From positions 308,001 to 372,000 of the forward strand of contig JAQGDQ010000127.1 of assembly GCA_030141605.1 (NCBI GenBank): 64,000 nt of DNA, written 5' to 3'. Under the pieces are notes generated by a model. That model saw only the letters and a list, made by a program, of their open reading frames with translations, was not told where the DNA came from and did no database searches. Source of the DNA: Tubiluchus corallicola (lineage: Eukaryota; Priapulida; Priapulimorpha; Priapulimorphida; Tubiluchidae). A program made the position numbers and the translations under genes. Every line of letters begins with the position of its first letter. Position 1 is the stretch's first letter. Below, in pieces: positions 24,491 through 35,914 of this stretch.

Positions 24491-26326
24491 GCAAAATAAG
24501 CAGCAAGATGTTCAGGGTAACGTTTCAAGAGGAAAAAGAAAACAACCAGTGCACAATTTCAATTGGGTTTCTGTGACACTTATAACCCCTAATCGTCACT
24601 GCAAAATTTAATACTAATTATGAATACAAATACGAATCATCATTGCAAAAGCTAGCAGCTATGTCTGAAAAGAGAAAAATTAATAAAATTTATGACCTCA
24701 GGGGTAATGAATATGGGTAGCGAATCTAAAGTTGGAACTAGCTTTTACAGCTGTTCGGTTAATGCTGTATGAAAATACGGTGATACATCAATAATCAATG
24801 AGACTTGGGGACTAATCTCAAAACAGAATTGTGTAAATTAGCAAGCATTTAAAAAGTAGCAAATATCTGACATGTTTATCTATAAAAAATTAATGCATTA
24901 TCATCACATTTTGTTACTGAATTCAAAGAATAAAGGATTAGTCAAACAAATCTTAAAAGTGCAATTAATGAATGAAATACACCAAAAATAAGTATAATAT
25001 TGGGATAAATACAGTGGATAAATGCAATTACTAAATCTGGATTGAAAAGTATCTAAAAACGCAAAATTCATTTATTTATAGAAAATGCACTTAAAACTAA
25101 AATAGAAATTAGGGCAAATTCAGATTAAAAAGCCTTCCAAATACGAAAGGTATGTTGGAAATGCAGATTAGATGAAAATAAAGATATTATGGCAATCAGG
25201 CTCAACATGATTGATCTTAAAGTAAATTTTAAAATTGATATAAAGGGGAACTGAAATGCTCTTTATGTCATGTACCAGAGGATAGTACTGACCACCTTTT
25301 TGAAGTAAAGCCAACAAGTGGGGTCTATCTGCACAAGATATAAGCGAGTTTAGCACAGGTAAATTACGAACAACTAGGATGTACGATAATGAGCTGCGAA
25401 ACTAAAAATGTAATGAAAGGCGCACACAGGCTCTTTGGCTCTGCCGGTCTGTTTCGCTGTCTGCCTGCCCTTCATTGGTGACGAAGAGAAGAGAAGATAT
25501 CGAGCATATCCTTTGTCCAAGATCACAGTAAGTTATTGTTATGTGCAAAGTTACTGGGGGATGTTACTAATTTTTGAAATGTGGCCAACGAAACAACAAG
25601 TGAATTATAAGCAGTTGACATAGCTAAGAACTTTATACGTTTCCGGCATTGAATGATAGAGATGCAAAGAAAGTGTTAAAGAGTGTGCAAAAAAGGAAAG
25701 TGCCAAGTAGTTGGACAGACATAGAAAAACTTGCAAGTATGTAGAAATTTGAATATAGCCGAAAGTAAGTTAAAACTTGAAAAAAAACTTGAAGTTAAGG
25801 GACGAACCAAAAATATTTAAAAAAAATCTTTGAAGGTCATTAACGAAAAAACAAAATTAAGATTTCTAAAAAAATAGAGTGGGGCAGTGAAAAAAAAACC
25901 AATGAAATACTCAGAAGAGTGTGATGAGAAGATTGCATGTGAGATAACAGAGGGGAAACTTAACATGATTGCAGTAAAAGCAAATTACAGAAGTAAATTT
26001 AAATTAGATACGGCCTGTCCACTCTTTTATAATGAAGAGGATACAACCGATACAACCCTCTGTTATGTAAAAAGGGTATAGAAATATTGGGATAAACAAC
26101 AACAACTGCAGATTATTTCTATAGTGATCACATTGTAAATCGACTGAATTAAATGAGCGCATATCGAAAGTGAAACGGCTAAGAAAAAGATATGGAATCG
26201 ATCTAGAGATATAGATGACAAATAAAAAACGAAAAGCCGTGAAGATAAAAACAAGGATTGAAAAAAATTGGCGTTATTAGAAGAGAAAGACTTGCGCCAA
26301 AAGTGCTGACTGAGAACGCGTCAAAC
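24491..26326. other. A-rich unassigned region
   Basis: The plus strand is strongly A-rich. Short frames such as 25887-26081 (64 codons, lysine-rich) lack similarity that I can name. A possible plus donor GTAAGT lies at about 25527, but no matching acceptor or longer frame was found. The region is probably decayed repeat DNA. Confidence 0.4.
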
Positions 26327-27237
26327 ATAGGGTAGCCTAAGTAGGACATGTCGAACATGGGCTGCCCAAGTATGACACTAGAGACAGGTCGCGAATTGAG
26401 TTGTTAAGCATACTGCACCATCCATTGTCCTTGTTTATGTAATAATAATAATAATTAAAAACGTCAATACACGTTGAATAATTTATTATACATCTGAAAA
26501 AATAAAATAATTTTCTTCTGAGCTGCAAAAACGGACACCATTAAATGTGGCTTCGATATTAATGTTGTTGAAGTGAAATAAACCCACTTTTTAGGCGAAT
26601 TCAACATTAAATTTTGTTTAAGGTATATCATTTTTTAATTTGTCTCGCTAAACAGACAGGTGATCCGTTTCACTACCTCTTCGACAAATAATTGTTTTCC
26701 TCTAAGTAAGCATTCTAGCGACTTATGTGCTCTACATGGGCAAGCAAGCCAAGGCCTTACACGTTACAATACTATTGATATTATTAAAACTAATTGTCCG
26801 TGCTTTTCCTAAAATGTTAAAAATTAATTTTTCGTGTTGTGAAGGCTTAACAGCACCTGTCTCATTTTTAAACTTACAATTATTTATGTAATAATTGTGT
26901 GCATAGTTTCTCTCTTTGAAGCATTAGATTCTTAGTTTAATGTCATGGTGATTTTAATGGAACTAATAATACTGGTGACACTATTGCAAAAATACGTTAA
27001 TTTTGTAAATTGTCATCCATCATTATTATAAATAATCCATCATTATTATGAAGTTACTTTTTTGTAAAGCAAATTCAGTTTTACGTTTTATTATGTCATC
27101 ATAATTCTCGATTCTCGACAAAAATCGCCAGTGCCCTACTTGGGCTGCCCATGACGACACTCCCTTTCCGCAAATTTAGCACATGCGTTTTACCGGAAAT
27201 GTCCTACTTCGGCTAGTTGGTTACTCGGCACCCTACA
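26327..27237. mobile_element. Palindrome-bearing TIR element, copy 2
   Basis: The interior matches copy 1 (17001-17897) block by block, including ACACGTTGAATAATTTATTA and GGTGATCCGTTTCACTACCT. The right end, reversed, begins TGTAGGGTGCCGAGTAACC. The left end reads ATAGGGTAGCCTAAGTAGGA and seems to have lost about 14 bp of the terminus. No matching flanking duplication was found. It ends about 190 bp before the PHB1 start codon, so the PHB1 promoter lies in or beside it. Confidence 0.7.
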
Positions 27238-27424
27238 GCTGTAACTCAGTTGACATGAAACAAACCAGAAACGAATAAAAACTATTTTAGTGCGGCAAAG
27301 ATTTCTTACTTGCACGTGCACGACGAGCAGATAAATTGTAGCAAAATTGCGAGAGTTTTTAACTACGGGAGCAATTTACAAATTTTCAGGAAACTTCTCA
27401 GTTTTTCAGAAATTATCGTAACAG

Positions 27425-28246
27425 ATGGCTACTCAATTTTTGAATAATATTGGGAAGTTTGGTCTTGGACTTGCTGTTGTTGGTGGTGTCGTTAATTCTG
27501 CTCTGTATAATGTTGATGGAGGTCAACGAGCGGTAATTTTCGATAGATTTCAAGGTGTTAAAAACGTTGTTGTTGGAGAAGGTACTCATTTCATTATTCC
27601 CATCATTCAAAAACCAATCATCTACGATATCAGGTCCCGGCCACGAAATTTGCCGGTAGTGACCGGCAGCAAAGATTTGCAAAACGTCAACATCACACTG
27701 CGAATTTTGTATAGACCTCTACCGAGCGAATTGCCAAAAATATTCACAAATTTGGGAGTTGACTACGAAGAAAGAGTTTTGCCTTCAATCACGAATGAAA
27801 TCTTAAAAGCCGTTGTTGCTCAGTTTGATGCAAGTGAGTTGATCACACAGAGAGAAATTGTATCTCAAAAAGTAAGTGAAGACTTGACCGAAAGAGCAAG
27901 TCACTTTGGTCTAATACTAGATGATATTTCTTTAACGCACCTTACATTTGGAACCGAGTTTACTCATGCTGTTGAGTTGAAGCAAGTAGCACAGCAGGAT
28001 GCTGAACGTGCAAGATTTGTTGTGGAAAAAGCTGAACAGCAAAAACGGGCCGCTGTTATAGCAGCTGAAGGTGACTCAAAAGCTGCAGAAATGCTGGCCT
28101 CAGCATTTACAGAATGCGGTGAAGCTTTGGTTGAGTTACGTAAAATAGAGGCTGCGGAAGACATAGCATTTCAGCTTTCAAGATCACGAAATATTGCTTA
28201 TCTTCCGAGTGGTCAAAATATGCTTCTTAGTTTGCCTGTTCAGTAA
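27425..28246 (+). CDS. PHB1: Prohibitin 1, intronless
   Basis: One open frame encodes 273 residues; animal prohibitin 1 has about 272. Prohibitin 1 alternates with prohibitin 2 in ring complexes of the inner mitochondrial membrane that stabilise respiratory proteins and m-AAA protease. Visible here are an N-terminal hydrophobic anchor (about residues 10-27, [19 protein letters not shown]), the SPFH/PHB domain from about residue 27 ([42 protein letters not shown]), and a helical, coiled-coil-prone segment from about 178 ([20 protein letters not shown]). The start follows ACAG directly, which could be a 3' splice site of a 5' UTR intron. A poly(A) signal lies 65 bp past the stop. Most animal orthologues have several introns and this copy has none, yet it shows no damage. 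Confidence 0.97.
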   Translation: MATQFLNNIGKFGLGLAVVGGVVNSALYNVDGGQRAVIFDRFQGVKNVVVGEGTHFIIPIIQKPIIYDIRSRPRNLPVVTGSKDLQNVNITLRILYRPLPSELPKIFTNLGVDYEERVLPSITNEILKAVVAQFDASELITQREIVSQKVSEDLTERASHFGLILDDISLTHLTFGTEFTHAVELKQVAQQDAERARFVVEKAEQQKRAAVIAAEGDSKAAEMLASAFTECGEALVELRKIEAAEDIAFQLSRSRNIAYLPSGQNMLLSLPVQ

Positions 28247-28310
28247 TGCACTGAGCTAACTTAAATTAGCAGTAGAAATTAGCATTTATTAACTGATTTT
28301 GTTCATACAG

Positions 28311-28316
28311 AATAAA
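28311..28316 (+). terminator. PHB1 poly(A) signal AATAAA
   Basis: A canonical AATAAA lies 65 bp beyond the PHB1 stop codon on the same strand. Confidence 0.7.
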
Positions 28317-28684
28317 TATGTACGGCAAACATAATGACAAGTATAAAAATACAATATAAGCTTGATCTATTAAAATTTATATGTTGTTACGATTTCTTTT
28401 ATTTGGCATTTGAATTAATCAATTTGATCACTGGATAATTTCTAATTAAGTACCTTTTGTTTTGAACTCTAAATATTGGCCTTCTGAATTGATTGTTATG
28501 TTTTATCTGAAATAGAACAATCATTGTTTTTTTATTAGTAGTTGATTCATTGCTGATGTTTTAAAATATTCTACTGGGTAACTTTGGCACATTGTTTTTC
28601 GTTGTTATACAACCATTGTGTTATTATATTTTAATGCGTTTTGATGTAACAATTTTTCTGAAAGAATTGTTGTAGTTGGTTGAC

Positions 28685-29223
28685 ATGTCAGATAGTAACA
28701 GGTATGCGAGTCTAGTATGAAACTAAAAAGAGTCTACATTGCTATTATATGAATTTAATTTGTGGTTTGGTAGTAAGTAGCAGTTATTAAAATGATAATA
28801 GATGCATTTATTTCTGTGGTGTTAGTTGTTTGATTTAGTATGCAGATTAATCAGCATGTTATACAATTAATGATACAAAACGCTTTAACCATAATCCTAT
28901 TGTTCTAAACATTTATTAAATCATAACACCCAACATTAGACTCTATCATTTTTCATCAAGGCCCTTATCTAATAGGACTTTGTCTTTTAAATCTTTTCAT
29001 TAAGTAAAGGAGCAAAAGTTAGAAGGGAGACTCGCACTCTAGAAAAGCTGTATTCAGTTGTTGTTTCCCAATTGTGAATTAACTAATTAATAAAAAATTA
29101 ATTAATAGTGAAAGCGGAGATATGAATAATTTTACTGATTTTAATCTGAAAAAAATTGCGGTCTACAAGAGCAAGTCTGTGAGATTGCACAAGAGGCAGA
29201 AGAAAAAGCACAAGTCCTCATAA
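28685..29223 (+). CDS. Candidate two-exon micro-gene, 43 residues, basic C-terminus
   Basis: Exon 1 (28685-28701) opens with ATG and encodes MSDSN, ending before a GTATGC donor. Exon 2 (29109-29223) follows an acceptor ending AATTAATAG. The split codon completes as serine and the frame runs to TAA at 29221. The predicted protein begins MSDSNSESGD and ends in a very basic tail with KKIAVYKSKSVRLHKRQKKK and a short KHKSS end. A poly(A) signal AATAAA lies at 29365-29370. The acceptor has a poor pyrimidine tract. I do not recognise the protein; a nucleolar or ribosome-associated role would be a guess from composition. It could be a chance frame. Confidence 0.3.
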
Positions 29224-31064
29224 ATTTAAATAAGTATAACTTTGCTGTACTAAACTTAAAATATTACTAAAAATAGAAAAGTATACAGAAATAAGGATAA
29301 AGAGCAAATTGAACTTTAACAAAATTTAATCAAGTAGTTGAAATGCTGTTTTGATAGTTGTGTAAATAAAATTTAATGCTATTTTACTTCACAAGCAAAT
29401 GTGTTATGTTATTTTAATAAATGAATGATGTAATGTGTGAGGGAGATTGAGTAATGAGTTTATTATTTTTTTGGGAACTACTGTGTACCACTTATATGGT
29501 AAAGTCTCTGTAAAGTGGAAAGAAATGTTATAAATGCAGGCCCATGTTAAGCTCTCATCCCAATTGTGGATAGTTCATTTTAAAACATTGACTTGCAGAC
29601 ACATATTAATTGTTATCCTAAATAACTGTGTTCTGAACGTGAATGTATTTTCGTGCTGTGTGACAAAAAGCCTAGCTAAATAACGTCATTACTGATAATA
29701 ACATCGGACATAGTCAGAGTTAGCTTTAGATATCTGAATTCCTTTAACATGGAGTCCTGTCAAGATTGTGCACCCTATAATCAATAATCTGAATCCCAAG
29801 CATGGCGGTCATCTGAAAAAGAAATAGATGCATTCATTGATTAAAAGTACGTTTTTGGAAATCACCATTACTAATAAAAAAGCAGGTTTCAGAATCGTAA
29901 ATTGTAGATAAGGAACTTTTTATATCTGGCTTCGAGAAAAGAATTGCAGTTCAATGCAAAGTGATCTGAATGCTGAGTACTTAGGAAACTTAACTGATGT
30001 AATTCACTTATTTTAGCAAATTTTAGGTATTAGACCAATCTTGAAGTTGCTTCAGTATTATCTCTCAATAATATTTACCAGTTTCAACAAGCAGTAGTGT
30101 ACAAAATTTCACAATGTGACTAAACGAACAAGGTACGCTATGTTTATAATTCAAACTAAATGATGCACAAAATTTATGTTTGTGAAAATTGAAAACAGGC
30201 TCAAGCTGCTGAAGCCATTTCATTATTATTATACAGCCATAGTGTAGGTAACCAATCTAATGTATTAGCCATTAGGCTACTGAATTGTTGTTGCTAGGAC
30301 TCAGCACGATAAATTTCAATTGTTTAAACGTTTTGTACAGCTTTCTTACATACTATGCACTCACGTGTTTGTGAAAGGAAGCTAGAATAGAATGTTGCTA
30401 TTATAGCTGCTGCGGTATTGATGAAACACTCTTCACGCAAGTTTGTGTTATACATATCAGTTTAGAAAAAGTGATAAGTGAGTTAGCAAGCCAACCAGCT
30501 TGATTTTTGAAATGCCACAACTGAAAACGAAGCAAAGCATGAAAAAAGCAAATTGTTATTACATGTATTATAAATTGAACTTTCTCAACAATAATATAGT
30601 GAATGTTGCATTACGCAAATAAAAGTGTTGTATAATTAAATTTTACTAGTGCAGACAAAATAAATATAACTAGACAACTCAAAATAGGGATGGGTATAAC
30701 CACAAAGCTAGAAAGTGCTAAACTACCAGTATAACGCTAATATAACAACAGTTGTATAAAAGAGATTCGAGATATGTGTACAGTGACTTCAAATCACACA
30801 CTGACAATGTAAAAGTTGCATTTACAGATATTCACGTTTATACAATTAAGCTTTAGTTCAACTGAAACCAAATACCTTAACGTTAAAATTTTAAACGGTC
30901 ACTTACATGCTCTGCCATTTTGCATTAGTGATATTACATGCATAATGCCTTCTACTTGATAACAAAAAGCTTTTAGTTTTTAGCATCTATTATGTAGGTT
31001 ATCAGTTGCATAGCTGAGATTCAGTACTCATCATTGCTATTAGAATAATTTGCATTTAGTGATT
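29224..31064. other. Gene-free sequence between converging genes
   Basis: This is AT-rich sequence between the plus-strand PHB1 region and the minus-strand SOWAH gene. Apart from AATAAA at 29365-29370 (plus) I see no exon, repeat family or structured element. Confidence 0.5.
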
Positions 31065-31070
31065 TTTATT
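31065..31070 (-). terminator. SOWAH-family gene poly(A) signal
   Basis: TTTATT on the plus strand gives AATAAA on the minus strand, about 180 bp past the stop codon of the SOWAH gene. Confidence 0.55.
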
Positions 31071-31251
31071 ATCTGTGACTGTATGTTACAAATCAGTATT
31101 CACTATTGTTAGCTTCATTTAAATACTACATGCAAAACTTAAGTAAGCCTAACAGCTCATTCTGTTAGTGACAACTACATTCTTATTGCCAACCAATATA
31201 TTTTCCAAAATGGTTAGTTGCTATTGCTATACAGATATTGCTATGTTATCT

Positions 31252-32544
31252 CTACTGTCGCATATTTTCATTTATGGTTAGTCTTTCACCAGAGGAACCT
31301 TTAACCACGTTACCAAATGTCTGCTTACGATTGGCGTAAAATGATGATAAAGCTTCTTTATTTCGCAGATAGTGTTCTGGCATCTTGCCACTGTAATCCC
31401 GTAAATGTAGATTTGCTCCATATCCTTTTCGAAGCAGCTCTATGCATTCTTCATGGCCATTAATAGCTGCTAAATGTACTGGCGTGTATCCTCCACATGT
31501 ACGCTGGTTGACATTGCAACCGTATTTCCCAGCCAACAACTTAATTAGATCTTTTCTACCCTTGCGTGCAGCATGATGTAAAGCAGTATAGCCAGAAAAA
31601 AAGTCTCTGAAACTTGCCAGGTCTGCATTTTCCAATAGCATGCCATTTACTTTCTCATAATCAGCTGATGCTATTGCTAGCAAAAAGTTCCTTTCTTCAT
31701 TTGATAGAGAAACATGACTGTAATGCACGTCACTGTCATCATCGTGATCCTCTTCTTGTTCCGCATTACCTGTAACAACATCTGATTGCTTGTTGATTTT
31801 CTTAGCTTTCTCCTTTACTGATGTCTTTGTTTTTCTTGCTTCAAAATTTTCTTCTGCTGCAGAATGCAATTGTTCTGGTAGTGTCGGTTCCCTAGACCCT
31901 TCCTTACTCGAGGAAGTTGAAACCGTAGTAACCGAACTAGTCATGCTGTCCGTTGATATGTTGTCCGTTACTTGCTTTTCCGATAAAACTTTGCACTCAG
32001 AAAGATCAGATACTTTCTTGAAATCTATATTATCATGCTGTATTAATTTGGCATCTAGTACAGTTTCAGTGCTGGATGGCACTGCAGCAGTAATAGTTGT
32101 TTCAGTGTCACACTCAGCAATGCCAGACTCTTCACCAATAGAAAACTTCTGTGTATTCTCATTTGCTATTTCGGTTGTGCCTACATTGAGTTCACTTGCA
32201 CAACTTATTTCTGATGAGACAACATTTATTTTATTATCAATGATATCTGATTCTGCTTGCTCTATGCTTTCGTCTACTTCAGCACTCTCTGCATCTTCTG
32301 GTTTAATTTTGCTGATGTTATTCATAAACTTCTTTTTTAAAACCATAATTTTTTCTCCGTTGGCTGTTTGTTTTACAGTTGAAAGTGTATTAACGATGTC
32401 CTTAAAGGCCTCCCTAGCCGCTGCTTTTGTGTTAGGATCACTCAAGGACTTCTTAAAATGACTGACAAGTTCATGGTTTCGACAACGTCCACCTCGTTCC
32501 AGCATAAAATTTTTAACATCCTCCAATGTAAAATCAAATTCCAT
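31252..32544 (-). CDS. SOWAH-family ankyrin-repeat protein
   Basis: The frame encodes 430 residues from the ATG at 32544. A further in-frame ATG lies 48 bp upstream, but an acceptor (TTTGTTTCAG) ends at 32555 between the two, so the inner ATG is preferred. The N-terminal SOWAH domain (about residues 1-75) has FTLEDVKNFMLERGGRCRNH and ELVSHFKKSL. A long serine/threonine/glutamate-rich, probably disordered middle follows. Ankyrin repeats occupy about residues 280-395 with FSGYTALHHAARKGRKDLIK and GGYTPVHLAAINGHEE, then LRDYSGK. This order is that of the sosondowah (SOWAHA-D) proteins, whose function is poorly known. Vertebrate SOWAH genes also have single-exon coding regions, so lack of introns is normal here. 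Which paralogue it matches cannot be told. Confidence 0.9.
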   Translation of the reverse strand: MEFDFTLEDVKNFMLERGGRCRNHELVSHFKKSLSDPNTKAAAREAFKDIVNTLSTVKQTANGEKIMVLKKKFMNNISKIKPEDAESAEVDESIEQAESDIIDNKINVVSSEISCASELNVGTTEIANENTQKFSIGEESGIAECDTETTITAAVPSSTETVLDAKLIQHDNIDFKKVSDLSECKVLSEKQVTDNISTDSMTSSVTTVSTSSSKEGSREPTLPEQLHSAAEENFEARKTKTSVKEKAKKINKQSDVVTGNAEQEEDHDDDSDVHYSHVSLSNEERNFLLAIASADYEKVNGMLLENADLASFRDFFSGYTALHHAARKGRKDLIKLLAGKYGCNVNQRTCGGYTPVHLAAINGHEECIELLRKGYGANLHLRDYSGKMPEHYLRNKEALSSFYANRKQTFGNVVKGSSGERLTINENMRQ

Positions 32545-32554
32545 TGTCAATTCA

Positions 32555-35330
32555 CTGAAACAAAAAAACTTTTTGAAAGCACCAATAAACATGTACGTTC
32601 AAAATAGGCCCAAAAACACGTAATACAGATTTTAAAGTGATTTAATAACATGCGTACATTTTAAAAATAATTTCAATATCTTGTAGCACAAAGTATCTAG
32701 ACGTTACTTATATAATGATAATGGCTCAATTGAAGCCTAATTGTTGATCAGAGACAATATATTATATGGGGTGGCCCACAAAATATGTACAAAAATTTAC
32801 ACTACGATAAAATTAGAAGCAAATGTCCTACAATGTCCTTGAAAACTCTTAATATGGCATTACAATACATTAACTTTCACTTGTTAGAAGTTTATAGCTA
32901 ATAGTGGTTTTTAAGATGTGGCTGAAAAGCTTTTGCATGTTAAAAATTGAAATGCCAGTACAATGTCTGCTAATAACCAATTGAAGAAACAGTCAGATTG
33001 TCATATAACGCACTTGATAAAAGCCAGCAAAATAATAACGAAATTTACACTAAGTAACATGTATATTTTGCTCTGAATTAATCTCAATTAATTGAATTAC
33101 AATTCGATCGCTGATTATATTGATTTATACATGGCTACAATCGTGATTAATTTGATTAATCTACTAATCGCCCATCACTATTGTGTTTAGCATATTGAAC
33201 AGGAAGTCTGGCACCTGCTCAGATGGTATTTCCCATTGTGTTACTGCTGCTACCTGTTCCAGACTGCAGAACTAAATTTTGACATAATGTCCGTGAAATT
33301 TGACTGGGTTACACATAAAATTCATAAACACTGTGTTTGGCACCCGGGTGACTAGTCAAATCGATTTCTGCTATCATATTTGGCGTGTTTTGAGCTTCAA
33401 CATGACCTGAACTCTATTAGGCTACAAAAACATTGTAGAAAAACACTGTAGTTTATATTTAGTTTAAATCATTGAAAATGTCTCTCAGAAAAAAATGACC
33501 GATTTACTGCTTTCACCCTAAAGTATACAAAAAATAATTACAAAATGCAAAGAAAAAGTGATGTACAATAAGTGATGTTTTATACAAAATTAATTCATGC
33601 ACAATACAACAAAATTACAAAATTCTCATAAATAATAATTATAAGCTTAGATTGCTGTATTAATTCTTTGCTTTTTTTATTTAGCATGATTGTCACTAGT
33701 ATTTCTAGTGTCAATGCAAGTGTAAATGTAGTAAAACAGATGAAAGACCGCTGCATCAGAACTTTTCTCGCTGAATTTATAGAAATTATGCCAGACTATA
33801 CATATACAGATTGCCAGAAATAATGTTGGATTATTCAAGTAAGGAGACAATCAGTTTACATATTAAACTGTAACTGTAACTAAAAATAGCATTCAATTCA
33901 ATTCAATTTTAATTTACTTATCTCTTTATAAAGCTACAATAAAACATGATTAGTTTTGAAGAGTGGCTAAAATGTATAGATAGATCTAGAACTAAAGAAA
34001 GGATAGCGAAAAGACTACAAAGTCACCTAGTCTGCTATACTTTACCGAATATAGATAAAAAGATTTTTTAGACACTGGCGGGCATTAATGTTATCAGTTT
34101 AATTTAGGAAACCTTAGTAATTTTTAAAATTATGACATTTGCTATATAATGCAGAGAAAAGAATATACATGTAGCTTAATTAGCGGGAAACAAAATAAGG
34201 TCAATCTTGATTAAACTAAAAATTGCATTTAGATTTTATGTGAAATACAGGTCAAAATTGTTATGAAATGATAAAAACACTTTGGGTTAATAATGCTATT
34301 GATCAACAACAGGGGTTAAATACATTTTGATTTGAGTTAAATTTCATTATTTCTAGGCTTATTGATTAAGAACAAATCTACTGACTTGGACAATAATACT
34401 AAATAATATAATTCTCAATATACTGATAAGACAAAAATTTAGCTATACGGGTTTTTTAGTAATTTTATAAAGGAGAGGTAAGACTTGTGCAATATGTGAA
34501 CAACACCTAAATCTTTACTCATAAAACAGTATTACAGTATGACTTTAATAATTACTCTGCTGTAAAGAATAGAAGAAAGACGGGTATTTCCTGATATTTA
34601 GGATAATATCTGTAATGGCCTGAGGATTAATTAACTTGTAGAGTTATAAGTAACAGCATTCAAAGTACGAAACGGTAGCTCGTTATTCAATAATTGAGAG
34701 AAAAAAAATTTAATTGAGTATTAGAGTACATTTTCTGAGCCACAGATTCATGCCATGCTGTAGTATTTTCAGTTTTATGAATATTAAAGTAGTTAGGATT
34801 ATTAAATTAAAGAAGTTAGGTAAAGAAAATAGAATATAGTTGAGTAAGAGCTTGAAATTAATCAGTGTAAGTTAATAGCCATTGCTTTTTAAGTTTAGAG
34901 ATCAAAATATAGATACTGTTAGAATCTTTAATATTACTGTTAAACAATTTCAGAATTTAACAGCTTGATATTTGATAGTACTTAATCCATGAGTGGTACA
35001 GAATCTGGGCGTAAATATAGACTACGAGTGGCAGATCTAAATATACATACACTAAATATATGAGTAAATTACCACGAGATTAGCGGAAACATTCACTGAT
35101 AATGTGAGAATAATAGAATAATGACCAACGAGCCTAGAAACGAGTAATAACCTAGAAAAAACTAGGAGGTGCGAAAGTGTAATAGCGCCAGCAAATTATA
35201 AAAATAAGTTCAAATGAGATGTTAAATTCTCATTACTTTAGGTGGAAACAGTAAAGACACTACAGAACAGTTATTAACATGTGAAAAACTGAATAAAAGA
35301 ATGTCGATAATACAGATAAACTGAAGGAAG
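32555..35330. other. SOWAH upstream intron or flank with repeat remnants
   Basis: No exon was found. A hAT-like right terminus (CTAATCGCCCATCACTA) ends near 33181, without a clear left partner. A tandem ATTCA motif at about 33893-33912 resembles LINE 3' tails seen elsewhere in the window. The 5' UTR exon of the SOWAH gene must lie somewhere here or beyond. Confidence 0.4.
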
Positions 35331-35560
35331 TAAATACCAGAATCAACGAAGCCCTAAAGGTAAGAAAGTTGTTAGGACCTGATTTTGAGATATAAAAAAG
35401 AAGACAGCGTTACTAGTAGATAAAATTACTTAGGCTTGCACTTAGAGATAAGTGCCTTCCAGACTGGAAAAGAGGCCGATGTGAAACCGTTATACACTGA
35501 AGTAAGGGTGACCAAGGCTATGATTTGAGCTTAACAATAAAACTGCCTTCAACGTTACTT
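35330..35560 (+). mobile_element. LINE reverse transcriptase remnant
   Basis: The plus strand reads, across stops, INEALKVRKLLGPDF, then LRLALRDKCLPDWKRG. These match the N-terminal part of LINE reverse transcriptases, where A-L-x-x-x-K-x-x-G-P-D and L-x-x-G-x-x-P-x-x-W-K follow each other. It is badly decayed; extension on either side is likely but not readable. Confidence 0.5.
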
Positions 35561-35914
35561 TAAATTTGGTTTGGCTTTCAAAATGCACTCAATGTAGGAC
35601 TAGAACGCCCCCACACCTCTGGCTGAATTATGGAGTCTTACTCAATTCGTTCTCTGGTTTATACCCCTTGGCAGCTCTAAACGTAATTTGTTTATTTACC
35701 TGCCAAAATAATTGTAATATCTCTCGATCTAACACGGTTTCATATCGAGATAATTATTTGATACAATTGCAACTCAAAGTAATCCTGTCTATTCGAGATG
35801 ATCCCAATTTGATTCAACCATGAGCTCCGTCGGACTAACGCACGGAAAACTAAACGGAACAGTTTAGTTTATTTTATTTACGATAACCTTTCTGTTCAGA
35901 GATAGAATAGAATT

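Noticed and set aside
25435-25623. Plus frame followed by a GTAAGT donor-like site near 25527
   Set aside because: No acceptor, no partner exon and no family resemblance; lies in A-rich decayed DNA.
27413-27682. Minus-strand frame overlapping the PHB1 start
   Set aside because: It is antisense to a clearly conserved prohibitin sequence; no domain or exon borders.
31790-32461. Long plus-strand open frame (223 codons) opposite the SOWAH gene
   Set aside because: It is the antisense shadow of a serine/glutamate-rich coding region. It is Ser/Leu/Val-rich, has no domain, and the minus strand encodes a recognisable protein.
35566-35823. 85-codon plus frame after a LINE remnant
   Set aside because: No domain; cysteine- and leucine-rich chance frame next to decayed LINE sequence.
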